64,000 nucleotides of DNA from the NCBI RefSeq assembly GCF_904849725.1, contig NC_058520.1:318753186-318817185 (forward strand), read 5' to 3'. The DNA comes from Hordeum vulgare subsp. vulgare. Taxonomy: Eukaryota > Streptophyta > Magnoliopsida > Poales > Poaceae. This document shows positions 42,466-54,148 of this stretch, piece after piece. The notes beneath the pieces were generated by a model that searched no databases, was not told the origin of the DNA, and saw only the letters and a program-made list of their open reading frames with translations. The position numbers and the translations under genes were made by a program. Each line of letters opens with the position of its first letter. Within the stretch, counting starts at the first letter, position 1.

Positions 42466-43987
42466 TGCTACGTCCATTTTGCATAATGTTTTCATGTTGA
42501 TATTTATTGCTTCTTGCGCCGTTATTTCACTTCACGGTACAATACTTATGCATTTTCTCTCTTATTTTGCAAGGTTTACATGAAGAGGGAGAATGCCGGC
42601 AGCTGGAATTCTGGCCTAAAATTGGAGCAAGTTTGAGATTCCTATTCTGCGCAACTCCAAACGCCGTAAAAAGCAACGAGGATTTTTTTTGGGATTTAAA
42701 AAAAATACTCAGCCGAAGAAGTGCCACAGGGGTGCCAGCCGGTGGCCACAAGCCTGCTAGGCGCGGCCATCCCCCTGGCCGGGCCTAGGGGGCTTGTGGG
42801 CACCCAGCTGGCCCTCTGGCCCCCCTCTTCTACTATATGAAGCGTTTCGTCCGCACAAATTCAAGAGGAGGCTTTTTCGAGGATTCGCCGCCTCCAGTAG
42901 GCGGAACTTGAGAAAAACCAATCTAGAGCTCCGGCAGGACGATCCTGTCGGGGAAACTTCCCTCCTGGAGGGGGAAATCGTCACCATCGTCATCACCAAC
43001 ACTCCTCTCATCGGAGGGGACTCATCACCATCAACATATTCATCAGCACCATCTCATCTCCAAGCCCTAGTTAATCTCTTGTAACCAATCTCCGTCTCGC
43101 GACTCCGATTGGTACTTGTAAGGTTGCTAGTAGTGTTAATTACTCCTCGTAGTGGATGCTATTTGGATTACTTGGTGGAAGAGTTTATGTTCAGATCCTT
43201 GATGCTAATCATTACCTCTCTGGTCATTAATATGATTATTCTTTGTGAGTAGTTAATTTTGTTCCTTAGGAGATGGGATAAGTCATGCTAATAGTACTGA
43301 TGTGAATTTGGTATTCCTTCGATATTTTGATGTGTTGTATGTTGTTTCTCCTCTAGTGGTGTTATGTGAACGTCGACTACATAACATTTCACCATTATTT
43401 GGGCCTAGAGGAAGGCATTGGTAAGTAGTAAGTAGATGATGGGCTGCTAGAATGATAGAAGCTTACACCCTAGTTTATGCGTTGCTTCGTAAGGGGCTGA
43501 TTTGGATCCACTAGTTTAATGCTATGGTTAGACTTTGTCTTAATTCTTCCTTGTAGTTGCAGATGCTTGCGAGAGGGGTTAATCATAAGTGGGATGAATG
43601 TCCAAGTAAGGGCAGTACCCAAGTGTCGGTCCACCCACATATCAAACTATCAAAGTAACGAACGTGAATCATATGAAGATGATGAAAACTAGGATGACAG
43701 AAATTCCCGTGTGTCCTCGGGAGCGTTTTTCCTGCTATAAGACTTTTTCTAGGCTTGTCCCTTGCTACAAAAGGGATTGGGCCACCTTGCTGCATCGTTG
43801 CTACTTTTGTTACTTGTTTCTTGCTATGAATCATCTCACCACACAATCACTTGTTACCGATAATTTCAGTCCTTGCAGATTTTACCTTGCTGAAAACCAC
43901 TTGTCAGATCCATCTGCTCCTCGTTGGGTTCGACACTCTTACTTATCGAAAGGACTACGATTGACCCCCTATACTTGTGGGTCATCA
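42466..43987 (+). repeat. 5' LTR of element D, 1522 bp
   Basis: Starts TGCTACGTCCATTTTGCATA (the right LTR has TGATACG) and ends CTTGTGGGTCATCA. It aligns along its whole length with 58950-60481, differing by scattered substitutions and a few small gaps. Open frames inside (for example 43664-44020) are not conserved and are not genes. Confidence 0.93.
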
Positions 43988-43998
43988 AGACTCTTTTC

Positions 43999-44016
43999 TG
44001 GCGCCGTTGTCGGGGA
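43999..44016 (+). promoter_or_regulatory. Primer binding site, tRNA-Asp type
   Basis: TGGCGCCGTTGTCGGGGA at 43999-44016 matches the complement of the 3' end of plant tRNA-Asp (TGGCGCCGTTGCCGGGGA) with one change. It lies 11 bases behind the 5' LTR, as in Athila-type elements. Confidence 0.85.
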
Positions 44017-44094
44017 GTGACGCGCCTTTGGTAAGTGGAACTTGGTAAGGAAACATTCATATAGTGTGCTGAAATTTATTGTCACTTGTCACTA

Positions 44095-45446
44095 TGGTAA
44101 CTAATCCTTTGAGGGGCTTGTTCGGGGTATCTTCACTCGAACGAAAGCACAAAGAGTTGCTCCTCAACCTGCCGCACCTACTGAAAATGTTTGCTTTGAA
44201 TTTCCTTCGGGTATGCTTGAGAAACTGCTAGCTAATCCTTTTACATGAGATGGAACATCACATCCAGACTTGCATCTAATCTATATAGATGAAGTCTGTG
44301 GTTAATTTAAGCTTGCAGGTTTGCCCGAGGATGAGGTCAAGAAGAAGGTATTTGCTTTATCTTTGCAGGATAAGGCGTTGACATCGTATAGGCTATGTGA
44401 TGATACTGGATCGTAGGACTACAATCGATTGAAATTGGAATTTCATCAAAAGTTTTATCCTATGCATTTAGTACACCGTGATCGGAATTATATTTATAAT
44501 TTTTTTCCTCATGACAGAGAAAGCATCGCTCAAGCTTTGGGGAAGCTTAAAATCAATGTTACATTCATGCCCCAATCATGAGCTCTCGAGAGAAATTATC
44601 ATTCACAAGTTCTATGCTCGGCATTCTCATGATGATCGCACCATGTTTGACACTTGTTGTACGAGTTCTTTTAAGGAGAGAGATATTGACTTCAAATGGA
44701 ATTTATTGGAGAGAATTAAATGCAACTCTGAAGATTGGGTTCTTGAAGAAGGTAAGGAGTCAGGTATGAATTTCAACTTTGATTGCGTTAAATCCTTTGT
44801 TGAAACAACTAATTTTTGTGATTTTAGCGCTAAGTATGGACTTGACTCTAAGATAGTAGCTTCATTGTGTGAATCATTTGTTGCTCATATTGATCTCCCC
44901 AAAGAGAAGTGGTTTAAATATCATCCTCCCTTAGAAGTCAATGTAGTTAAACCCAATCCAGTTGAAGAGAAAGTCATTGCCTATAATGATCCTATTGTTC
45001 CCAGTGCTTACATTGAGAAACCACCTTTCCATGTTAGGATAAAGGATCATTCTAAAGCTTCAACTATGATATGTAGAGGCTACATTAGAACACCTACACC
45101 CCCTGAGGAAATTAGAGTTGAACCTAGCATCGCTATTATCAAAGATCTTCTGTCCGACGATGTTGAGGGACATGATATTCACTTCTGTGAAAATGCTGCT
45201 AGAATTGCTAAACCTCACGCTAGAGACAAACATAGGCCTGTTGTTGGCACGCCTGTTGTTTCTGTTAATATAGGAGATCATTGTTATCATGGTTTATGTG
45301 ACGTGGGTGCTAGTGTTAGTGCAATACCTCAATCCTTATATGATGAAATTAAAGACGAGATTGCACCTGTTGAGATAGAGCCTATTGATGTCACTATTCA
45401 GCTTGCCAATAGTGATACTATCTCCCCTGTGGGAATTGTGTGGTAA
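44095..45446 (+). pseudogene. Gag and start of protease, element D
   Basis: Structural protein and aspartic protease of the Gypsy polyprotein. The first part (44095-44478) is broken by stops: for example TGA near 44248 ahead of DGTSHPDLHLIYIDEV, and TAG near 44416. From 44478 a frame of 322 codons is open, with CPNHELSREIIIHKFYA, the RPVVGTPVVSVNIG lead-in and the protease active-site block GLCDVGASVSAIP (Asp codon 45300-45302). It ends at a TAA near 45444 because about 20 bases appear to be missing after SPVGIV compared with the family pattern. The following frame takes over at once. Confidence 0.85.
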
Positions 45447-46379
45447 ATCAAAGTATCTTGCTGATTTTCTCGTTCTTGCTACCACCCAAGATAGCTTTTG
45501 TCTCATCATATTTGGCAGACCTTTTCTCAATACTGTCAATGCTCATATTGATTGTGACAAGCAAGCTGTCACTGTTGGCTTTGAAGGCGTGTCACACGAG
45601 TTCAATTTCTCCAAGTTTGGTAGACAACCTCATGAAAAAGAGTTGCCTAGTAGGGATGAAACTATTGCCTTAGCTTCTATTGTCGTACCTCCTACTGATC
45701 CCTTAGAGCAATATTTTCTGGAGCATGAAAATGATATGCATATGGATGAAAGGGATGAGATAAATAGAGTTGTCCTAGAACAATATCCTATCCTTAAGAA
45801 TAACCTGGCTTTTGAACTGCTTGGGGATCCACCCCCACCAAAGGGTGATCCTGTGTTCGTGCTTAAACAGTTGCCAGATACTCTTAAGTATGCTTATCTT
45901 GATGAAAAAGAGATATATCCTGTCATAATTAGTGCTAGCCTCTCAGAGCATGAAGAAAAGAAGTTACTAAAAAATCTGAGGAAGCACCGTGCTGCTATTG
46001 GATATACTCTTGATGATCTTAGGGGCATTAGTCCCAGTCTATGCCAGCACAAGATTAAAACTGATCCTCATTCCAAACCAGTTGGTGATCATCAAAGGAG
46101 ATTAAATCCTAAGATGAAAGAGGTAGTAAGAAAAGAAATACTAAAGCTCCTGGAAGCGGGTATTATCTATCCTATTGCTCCTAGCGATTGGGTGAGTCCA
46201 GTGCATTGCGTCCCTAAGAAGGGAGGCATTACCGTTGTCCCTAATGATAAGGATGAATTGATCCCACAGAGGATTATTACTGGCTATAGGATGGTGGTCG
46301 ATTTTAGGAAATTGAATAAATCCACTAGGAAAGATCATTACCCTTTGCCTTTTATCGACCAAATGCTAAACACACACAC
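45385..46379 (+). pseudogene. Protease end and N-terminal half of RT, element D
   Basis: The frame resumes with KYLADFLVLATTQDSFCLII, FGRPFLNT (second protease block), the linker FNFSKFGRQPHEKELPS, and the start of reverse transcriptase (KPVGDHQRRLNPKMKEVVRK, WVSPVHCVPKKGGITVVPN, PQRIITGYRMVVDFRKLNKS). It stops at FIDQMLN because the Copia element enters at 46380. Translation past that point is into the Copia LTR. The matching second half begins at 54149. Confidence 0.9.
46375..46379. repeat. Target site duplication CACAC, left copy
   Basis: CACAC lies directly before TGTTGG at 46380 and again directly after the right LTR at 54144-54148. It marks the insertion of Copia element G into D. It sits in a CACACACAC run, so one or two bases of play are possible. 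Confidence 0.85.
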
Positions 46380-48096
46380 TGTTGGAAATATGCCCTAGAG
46401 GCAATAATGAAATGGTTATTATCATATTTCCTTGTTCATGATAATCGTCTATTGTTCATGCTATAATTGTATTAACAGGAAACAGTAATACATGTGTGAA
46501 TAAATAGATCACAATGTGTCCCTAACAAGCCTCTAGTGGGCTAGCTCGTTAGTCAATAGATGATCATGGTTTCCTGATCATGGGCACTAGATGTCATTGA
46601 TAACGGGATCACATCATTGGGAGAATGATGTGATGAACAAGAGCCAATCCTAAGCATAGCACTAGATCGTATTGTTGGTATGCTAAAGCTTTTCTAATGT
46701 CAAGTGTATTTTCCTTCGACCGTGAGATTGTACAACTCCCGGTTACCGTAGGAGTGCTTTGGGTGTATCAAACGTCACAACGTAACTGGGTGACTATAAA
46801 GGTGCATTATGGGTACCTCCGAAAGTGTCTGTTGGGTTGGTACGAATCGAGATCGGGATTTGTCACTCCGTGTGACGGAGAGGTATCTCTGGGCCCACTC
46901 GATAGAACATCATCATGAGCTCAATGTGACTAAGGAGTTAGTCACACGATGACGTGCTACGGAACAAGTAAAGAGACTTACCGGTAACGAGATTGAACAA
47001 GGTATAGGTATAGCGACGATCGAATCTCGGGCAAGTTCTATACCGACAGACCAAGGGAATCATATACGGGATTGATTGAATCCTTGACATCGTGGTTCAT
47101 CATGGAGCAAGTGGGAGCCACCATGGGTATCCAGACCCCGCTGATGGTTATTGGCCGGAGAGGCGTCTCGGTCATGTCTGCCTGTCTCCCGAACCCGTAG
47201 GGTCTACACACTTAAGGTTCGATGACACTAGGGTTATAGGGAATTGTTATATGAGGTTACCGAAAGTTTTTCGGAGTCCCGGATGAGATCCCGGACGTCA
47301 CGAGGAGCTCCGGAATAGTCCGGAGGTAAAGATTGATATATAGGACGGATAGTTTCGGACACTGGAACTGTTTCGGGCATCACAGGTAACGTACCGGGAC
47401 CACCGGAGGTGGCCCCGGGGGTCCACCGAAGGCGGGTAACGACCCCGGGAGGTAAGGTGGGCCAAGTGGGGGAGGGAACCAGCCCCTAGGTGGGCAGGTG
47501 TGCCTCCCCACTCAACCCAATGCGCAGGGGAGAGGGAAGGGGGCAAACCCTAGGCACAGGTGGGCCTTAGGCCCACCAGGTGGTGCGCCACCCCTCCCAC
47601 CCTAGCCGCCGCCTCCTTTCCCATATGGTGGCTGCCGCACCACCTAGTGGGGGAACCCTAGGGGTGGCGCAGCCCCTCCCCTCCTCCTATAAATAGAGAG
47701 GGGTTTTGGCCCTTGGGAGACAGACTTCTCCCTCTCCCTCGGCGCAGCTCTGCCCTTCTTTCTCCTCCTCTCTGCCGGTCCTTGGCGAAGCCCAGCTGGG
47801 AGACCTCGTCTCTCCATCGACACCACACCATCGTGCTGCTGGAGTTCTTCCCCAACCTCTCCCTCCTCCTTGCTGGATCAAGGTGCGGGAGACGTCACCG
47901 GGCTGCACGTGTGTTGAACGCGGAGGTGCCGTAGTTCGGCACTAGATCGGAATCGCTGCGAGTACGACTCCATCAACCGCGTTCTAGCAACGCTTCCGCT
48001 TAGCGATCTTCAAAGCTATGAAGATGCTCTTGCCCCTCTCTTGTTGCTGGTCTCTCCATAGGAAGATCTGAATATGCGTAGGAAAATGTTGAATTT
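46380..48096 (+). repeat. 5' LTR of Copia G, 3' end missing
   Basis: Aligns with the right LTR from TGTTGG to GTAGGAAAATGTTGAATTT and then departs. The right copy continues ATGCTACGTTACCCATCA, which is absent here. It contains a TATA box at 47688-47695. GC-rich open frames on both strands (47298-47945) recur in the right LTR in the same places but have no domain, and I do not call genes. Confidence 0.93.
47688..47695 (+). promoter_or_regulatory. TATA box of Copia G 5' LTR
   Basis: TATAAATA in the context CTCCTATAAATAGAGAGG. BARE-type LTRs start transcription a short distance behind such a box. The same box is kept in the right LTR. Confidence 0.7.
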
Positions 48097-48397
48097 CAAA
48101 TTTAAAACTTGAAACCAGTATCTTTTTGCACTTAAATAAAATGCTTAAAATGTCAAGAAAATGGTTTTCTTTAGTGCTCATTTACTTTCATGATTTATCA
48201 GAAAGTTTGAACTTTTCTTGAGGCCATTTTGGATTCATTGATTTTAACTAGTTTGAGATTTCCTTTATTTAAAGAAGTGGCTAGGGTTTGAGTTTTTCCT
48301 TCACCTCTTTCTTTGATCTTATTTAAAATTTCTTAGATGCAATGCAAAGAAGACATGAGCACAAGACTAACTTGCTTAAGGTGTCAGAGATGTGACA
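48097..48397 (-). repeat. Antisense LTR-end fragment replacing the Copia PBS and leader
   Basis: Read on the minus strand from 48397 the segment starts TGTCACATCTCTGACACC and carries GTGCTCATGTCTTC, AAACTCAAACCCTAG and AATGAATCCAAAATGGCCTC. These match in order the first 300 bp or so of the LARD-like LTR at 8421 (TGTCACATCCCTAG, GTGCTCATATCTTC, AAAAACCCTAG, AATGAACCCAAAATGGCCTC), at lower identity. So it is the outer end of an LTR of a related family, cut at its inner side. It ends exactly at an LTR terminus, four bases before the gag ATG at 48402. Confidence 0.72.
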
Positions 48398-48401
48398 GTA
48401 G

Positions 48402-50627
48402 ATGGCCAACGTCAACCTCAATTTCAACGCATTCCTAGAGAAAAACAAGCTAAAAGATGATGGTAGCAACTATGCGGACTGGGTTCGCAACTTGAAGCTC
48501 ATCCTTGAAGCAGCTAGAAAGGCTTATGTCCTTGATCCGCCGCTAGGTGACCCTCCCGCTCCCACAGCAGCCCAGGACATTCTGAACGTCTGGCAAACGC
48601 GGAGTGATGACTACTCTCTGGTTAGGTGTGGCATGTTATACAGTTTAGAAACGGGGCTCCAAAGCCGTTTTGAGAAACGCGGAGCATATGAGATGTTCCA
48701 GGAGCTGAAGCTAGTTTTTCAAGCTCATGCCCATGTCGAGAGATATGAAGTCTCCGACAAGTTCTTTAGCTGTAAGACGAAGGAGAACAGTTCTGTCAGT
48801 GAGCACATACTCAAAATGTCTGGGTTACACGGTCGTCTGACTTCACTTGGAGTCGAACTTCCGGATGATGCTATAATTGGCAGAATCCTCCAGTCTCTCC
48901 CACCAAGCTACAAAGGCTTTGTGCTTAACTACAACATGCAAGGGATGGAGAAGACCATTCCCGAGTTGTACTCGATGCTCAAGTCTGCAGAAGTAGAAAT
49001 CAAGAAAGAGCATCAAGTGTTGATGGTCAACAAGTCCACTAGTTTCAAGAAGGGCAAGGATAAGAAGAACTTCAAGAAAGACGCCAAAGCTGTTGCCGCG
49101 CCCGGTAAGACATATGCCGGGAAGAAGAAAAAGAATGGACCCAAGCCTGAGACTGAGTGCTTCTATTGCAAGGGAAAAGGTCACTGGAAGCGGAACTACC
49201 CCAAATACTTAGCGGACAAGAAGGCCGACAACGTTAAAGGTATATGTGATATACATGTTATTGATGTGTACCTTACCAGCGGTCGTAGTAGCTCCTGGGT
49301 ATTTGATACCGGTGTTGTTGCTCACACTTGCAACTCAAATCAGGAACTGCGGAATAAGCGGAGACTGGCCAAGGACGAGGTGACGATGCACGTCGGGAAT
49401 GGTTCAAAGGTCGATGTGATCGCCGTCCGCACGCTACCTCTACATCTACCGTCGGGATTAGTTTTAAACCTTAATAATTGTTATTTAGTACCAGCTTTAA
49501 GCATGAACATTGTATCACGGTCTTGCTTAATGCGAGACGGCTACTCATTGAAGTCAGAGAATAATGGTTGTTCTATTTATATGAGTGATATGTTTTATGG
49601 TCATGCTCCGCTGGTGAATGGTTTATTCTTGATGAATCTCGATCGTGATGTTACACATATTCATAGTGTGAGTACCAAAAGATGTAAAGTTGATAATGAT
49701 AGTCCCACATACTTGTGGCACTGCCACCTTCGTCATATCGGCGTTAAGCGCATGAAGAAGCTCCATACTGATGGACTATTAGAGTCTCTTGATTTTGTAT
49801 CATTTGACACATGCGAACCGTGCCTCATGGGCAAGATGACTAAGACTCCTTTCTCAGGTATAATGGAGAGAGCAACCGACTTATTGGAAATAATACATAC
49901 TGCTGTGTGTGGTCCAATGAACGTTGAAGCTCGCGGTGGCTATCGTTATGTTCTCACTCTCACCGATGATTTGAGTAAGTATGGGTATATCTACTTGATG
50001 AAGCACAAATCTGAGACATTCGAAAAGTTCAAGGAATTTCAGAGTGAGGTCGAGAATCAACGCGACAGAAAAATCAAGTGTCTACGATCTGATCGTGGAG
50101 GAGAATATTTGAGTCACGAGTTTGGCACACACCTAAGGAAGTGTGGAATCGTTTCACAACTGACGCCGCCTGGCACACCGCAACACAACGGAGTGTCTGA
50201 ACGTCGTAATCGCACTTTATTAGAGATGGTACGATCTATGATGTCACTTACCGACTTACAGCTATCATTTTGGGGATACGCATTAGAAACTGCAGCATTC
50301 ACTTTACATAGGGCACCGTCTAAATCCGTTGAGACGACACCGTATGAACTATGGTTTGGCAAGAAACCTAAGTTGTCGTTTCTTAAAGTTTGGTGCTGCG
50401 ATGCTTATGTGAAGAAACTTCAACCAGAAAAGCTCGAACCCAAAGCGGAGAAAAGCGTATTCATAGGATACCCTAAGGAAACTATTGGGTATACCTTCTA
50501 TCTTAGATCCGAAGGTAAAACCTTTGTTTCCAAGAACGGATCCTTTCTAGAGAAAGAGTTTCTCTCGAAAGAAGTAAGTGGGAGGAAGGTGGAACATGAT
50601 GAGGTAATTACACCCCCTCTCGAATAG
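48402..50627 (+). pseudogene. Copia gag-protease-integrase of element G
   Basis: Open for 741 codons. Gag starts MANVNLNFNAFLEKNKLK, and SLPPSYKGFVLNYNMQGMEK lies near residue 170. The zinc knuckle at residues 253-266 reads CFYCKGKGHWKRNY, so the last cysteine (codon 49197-49199) is tyrosine. The protease block WVFDTGVVAHTC has its Asp at codon 302 (DTG kept). The integrase zinc site includes HCHLRHIG and CEPC. In the catalytic core the first Asp of the HTDVCGP block is alanine (HTAVCGP, codon 501 at 49902-49904), while LRSDRGGEY and GVSERRNRTLLEM keep the others. A TAG at 50625-50627 ends it before RT. Loss of the knuckle cysteine and a catalytic Asp makes packaging and integration unlikely. 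Confidence 0.92.
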
Positions 50628-52354
50628 GATAGTAGCGCAGCGCGGGAATTTTTTCCTGTGGTGCCTACACCAACTGAAGAGGATGTTAATGATGATGATC
50701 ATGAAGGTTCGGATCAAGTTACTACTGAACCGCGAAGGTCCACAAGGGCATGCTCCGCACCAGAGTGGTACGGCAACCCTGTGATGGAAATCATGTTGTT
50801 AGACAACGGTGAACCTTCGAACTATGAAGAAGCGATGGCGGGCCCGGATTCCAACAAATGGCTTGAGGCTGTGAAATCCGAGATAGGATCCATGTATGAG
50901 AACAAAGTATGGACTTTGGTGGACTTGCCCGATGACCGGCGAGCCATAGAAAATAAATGGATCTTCAAGAAGAAGACTGATGCAAACAGTAATGTAACCG
51001 TTTACAAAGCTCGACTTGTCGCAAAGGGTTTTCGACAAATTCAAGGAGTTGACTACGAAGAGACTTTCTCTCCCGTAGCAAAGCTGAAATTAGTCCGAGT
51101 CATGTTAGCAATTGCCGCCTTTTATGATTATGAAATTTGGCAAATGGACGTCAAAACAGCGTTCCTTAACGGGAACCTTAAGGAAGAGTTGTATATGATG
51201 CAACCAGAAGGTTTTGTCGACCCTAAGGGTGCTAACAAAGTGTGCAAGCATCTCGGAGTTGGAACATTCGCTTTAATGAGGTGATTAAAGCGTTTGGGTT
51301 CATATAGGTTTACGGAGAAGCCTGTCTGTACAAGAAAGTGAGTGGGAGCTCTGTAGCTTTCCTCATACTATATGTGGATGATATATTATTGATGGGGAAT
51401 AATATAGAGATGTTGGAGAGCATAAAGGCCTATTTGAACAAAAGTTTTTCAATGAAGGACCTTGGAGAAGCTGCATACATATTTGGCATCAAGATCTATA
51501 GAGATAGATCAAGACGCCTCATAGGTCTTTCGCAAAGCACATACCTTGACAAGATATTGAACAAGTTCAATATGGAAAACTCAAAGAAAGGATTCTTGCC
51601 AGTTTTGCAAGGTATGAGATTGAGTAAGACTCACTCGCCGACCATGGCAGCAGATAGAGAGAACATGAGTTCTGTCCCCTACGCTTCAGCCATAGGCTCT
51701 CTAATGTATGTCATGCTGTGTACCAGACCTGATATAAATCTTGCCATAAGCTTGGTAGGGAGGTACCAAAGTGATCCCAGTATGGAACACTGGACAGCGG
51801 TCAAGAATATCCATAAGTACCTGAAAAGGACTAAGGAAATGTTTCTCGTTTATGGAGGTAACGAAGAGCTCGTCGTAAAGGGTTACGTCGACGCTAGCTT
51901 CAACACAGATCCGGATGACTCTAAGTCACAGACCGGATACATATATGTGTTGAATGGTGGGGCAGTGAGCTGGTGCAGCAGCAAGCAAGAAGTCGTGGCA
52001 GCATCTACATGTGAAGCGGAGTACATAGCTGCTTCAGAAGCAGCTCATGAAGGAATTTGGATGAAGGAGCTCATCACCGACCTTGGAGTGGTTCCAAGTG
52101 CGTCGGGTCCAATGACACTCTTCTGTGATAACACTGGGGCCATTGCCATAGCCAAGGAGCCCAGGTTTCACCGGAAGACGAAGCACATCAAACGCCGCTA
52201 CAAGTCCATCCAAGACCATGTCCAGAGTGGAGTGATAGATATTTGTAAAGTACACACGGATCTGAATATTGCAAACCCATTGACTAAACCTCTTCCACGA
52301 GCAAAACATGATCAACACCATAAAGCTATGGGTGTTCGATACATCACAACGTAA
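50628..52354 (+). pseudogene. Copia reverse transcriptase and RNase H of element G
   Basis: Continues in frame behind the TAG. RRSTRACSAPEWYG and the RT block ENKWIFKKKTDANSNVTVYK, YKARLVAKGFRQ, YEIWQMDVKTAFLNGNL are readable to 51284. About 40 bases around 51250 are missing relative to the family (the YGLKQASR block), with a frame change, and a TAG lies near 51305. From 51338 the frame is open again: the catalytic YVDD is at 51371-51382, followed by RNase H with GYVDASFNTDPDD, TCEAEYIAASEA and CDNTGAIAIA. It ends MGVRYITT at 52354, 32 bases before the right LTR. So RT is split by a deletion while RNase H looks complete. Confidence 0.92.
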
Positions 52355-52386
52355 CTAGATTATTGACTCTAGTGCAAGTGGGAGAC

Positions 52387-54143
52387 TGTTGGAAATATGC
52401 CCTAGAGGCAATAATAAAATGGTTATTATCATATTTCCTTGTTCATGATAATCATCTATTGTTCATGCTATAATTGTATTAACAGGAAATCGTAATACAT
52501 GTGTGAATAAATAGATCACAATGTGTCCCTAGCAAGCCTCTAGTGGGCTAGCTCGTTAGTCAATAGATGATCATGGTTTCCTGATCATGGGCATTAGATG
52601 TCATTGATAACGGGATCACATCATTGGGAGAATGATGTGATGGACAAGACCCAATCCTAAGCATAGCACTAGATCGTATTGTTCGTATGCTAAAGATTTT
52701 CTAATGTCAAGTGTCTTTTCCTTCGACCCTGAGATTGCACAACTCCCGGATACCGTAGGAGTGCTCTGGGTGTATCAAACGTCACAACGTAACTGGGTGA
52801 CTATAAAGGTGCACTACGGGTACCTCCAAAAGTGTCTATTAGGTTGGTACGAATCGAGATCGGGATTTGTCACTCCGTGTGACGGAGAGGTTTCTCTGGG
52901 CCCACTCGGTAGAACATCAGCATGAGCTCCATGTGACTAAGGAGTTACTCACATGATAACGTGCTACAGAACGAGTAAATAAACTTACCGGTAACGGGAT
53001 TGAACAAGGTATAGGTATACCGACGATCGAATCTCGGGCAAGTTCTATACCGACAAACAAAGGGAATCGTATACGGGATTGATTGAATCCTTGACATCGT
53101 GGTTCATCCGATGAGATCATCGTGGAGCAAGTGGGAGCCACCATCGGTATCCAGACCCGCTGATGGTTATTGTCCGCAGAGGCATCTTGGTCATGTCTGC
53201 GTGTCTCCCGAACCCGTAGGGTGTACACACTTAAGGTTCGATGACGCTAGGGTTATAGGGAATTGTTATATGAGGTTACTGAAAGTTGTTCGGAGTCCTG
53301 TATGAGATCCCGGATGTCACGAGGAGCTCCGGAATGGTCCGTAGGTAAAGATTGATATATAGGACGGATGGTTTCGGACACCGGAAGTGTTTCGGGCATC
53401 ACCGGTAACGTATAAGGACCACCAGGACCACCAGAGGTGGCCCCGGGGGTCCACCGAAGGGGGGCAACGACCCCGGGAGGTAAGGTGGGCCAAGTGGGGG
53501 AGGGAACCAGCCCCTAGGCGGGCTGGTGCGCCTCCCCACTCAGCCCAATGCGCAGGGGAGAGGGAAGGGGGCAAACCCTAGGGACAGGTGGGCCTTAGGC
53601 CCACCAGGTGGTGCGCCACCCCCTCCCACCCTAGCCGCCGCCTCCTTTCCCATCTGGTGGCTGCCGCACCACCTAGGGGGGAACCCTAGGGGTGGCGCAG
53701 CCCCTCCCCCTTCTCCTATAAATAGAGAGGGGTTTTGGCCCTTGGGAGACAGACTTCTCCCTCTCCCTCGGCACAACCATTCCCTTGTTTCTCCTCCTCT
53801 CTGCCGGTGCTTGGCGGAGCCCTGCCGGGAGACCTCGTCTCTCCATCGACACCATTTCATCGTGCTGCTGGAGTTCTTCCCCAACCTCTCCCTCCTCCTT
53901 GCTGGATCAAGGTCCGAGAGATGTCACCGGGCTGCACGTGTGTTGAACGCGGAGGTGCCGTAGTTCGGCACTAGATCGGAATCACTGCGAGTACGACTCC
54001 ATCAACCGCGTTCTAGCAACGATTCTGCTTAGCGATCTTCAAAGCTATGAAGATGCTCTTACCCCTCTCTTGTTGCTGGTCTCTCCATAGGAAGATCTGG
54101 ATATGCGTAGGAAAATTTTGAATTTATGCTACGTTACCCATCA
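52387..54143 (+). repeat. 3' LTR of Copia G, 1757 bp
   Basis: Complete copy, TGTTGGAAAT to TTACCCATCA. Compared with the 5' LTR it shows scattered substitutions and a few small indels (for example GATGAGATCATCG, present at 53110 but absent at the matching point near 47102). A TATAAATA box lies at 53717-53724. Confidence 0.94.
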
Positions 54144-54148
54144 CACAC

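Larger units (their letters stand above)
46380..54143 (+). mobile_element. Copia element G, BARE/WIS/Angela type, plus orientation
   Basis: LTRs begin TGTTGGAAATATGCCCTAGA at 46380 and 52387, the signature of the BARE-1/WIS-2/Angela group of Triticeae. The purine tract AGTGCAAGTGGGAGAC precedes the right LTR. The right LTR ends TTACCCATCA at 54143, followed by the CACAC duplication. The coding region has gag, protease, integrase, RT and RNase H in Copia order. The 5' LTR lacks its last 17 bases or so, and the primer site and leader are replaced by an antisense fragment (48097-48397). Several substitutions, stops and one deletion disable it. It sits inside RT of element D. Confidence 0.93.

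Noticed and set aside
47298..47945. GC-rich open frames in the Copia LTR, repeated at 53317-53974
   Set aside because: They recur because the LTR is repeated. They lie across the TATA box and leader and have no domain.
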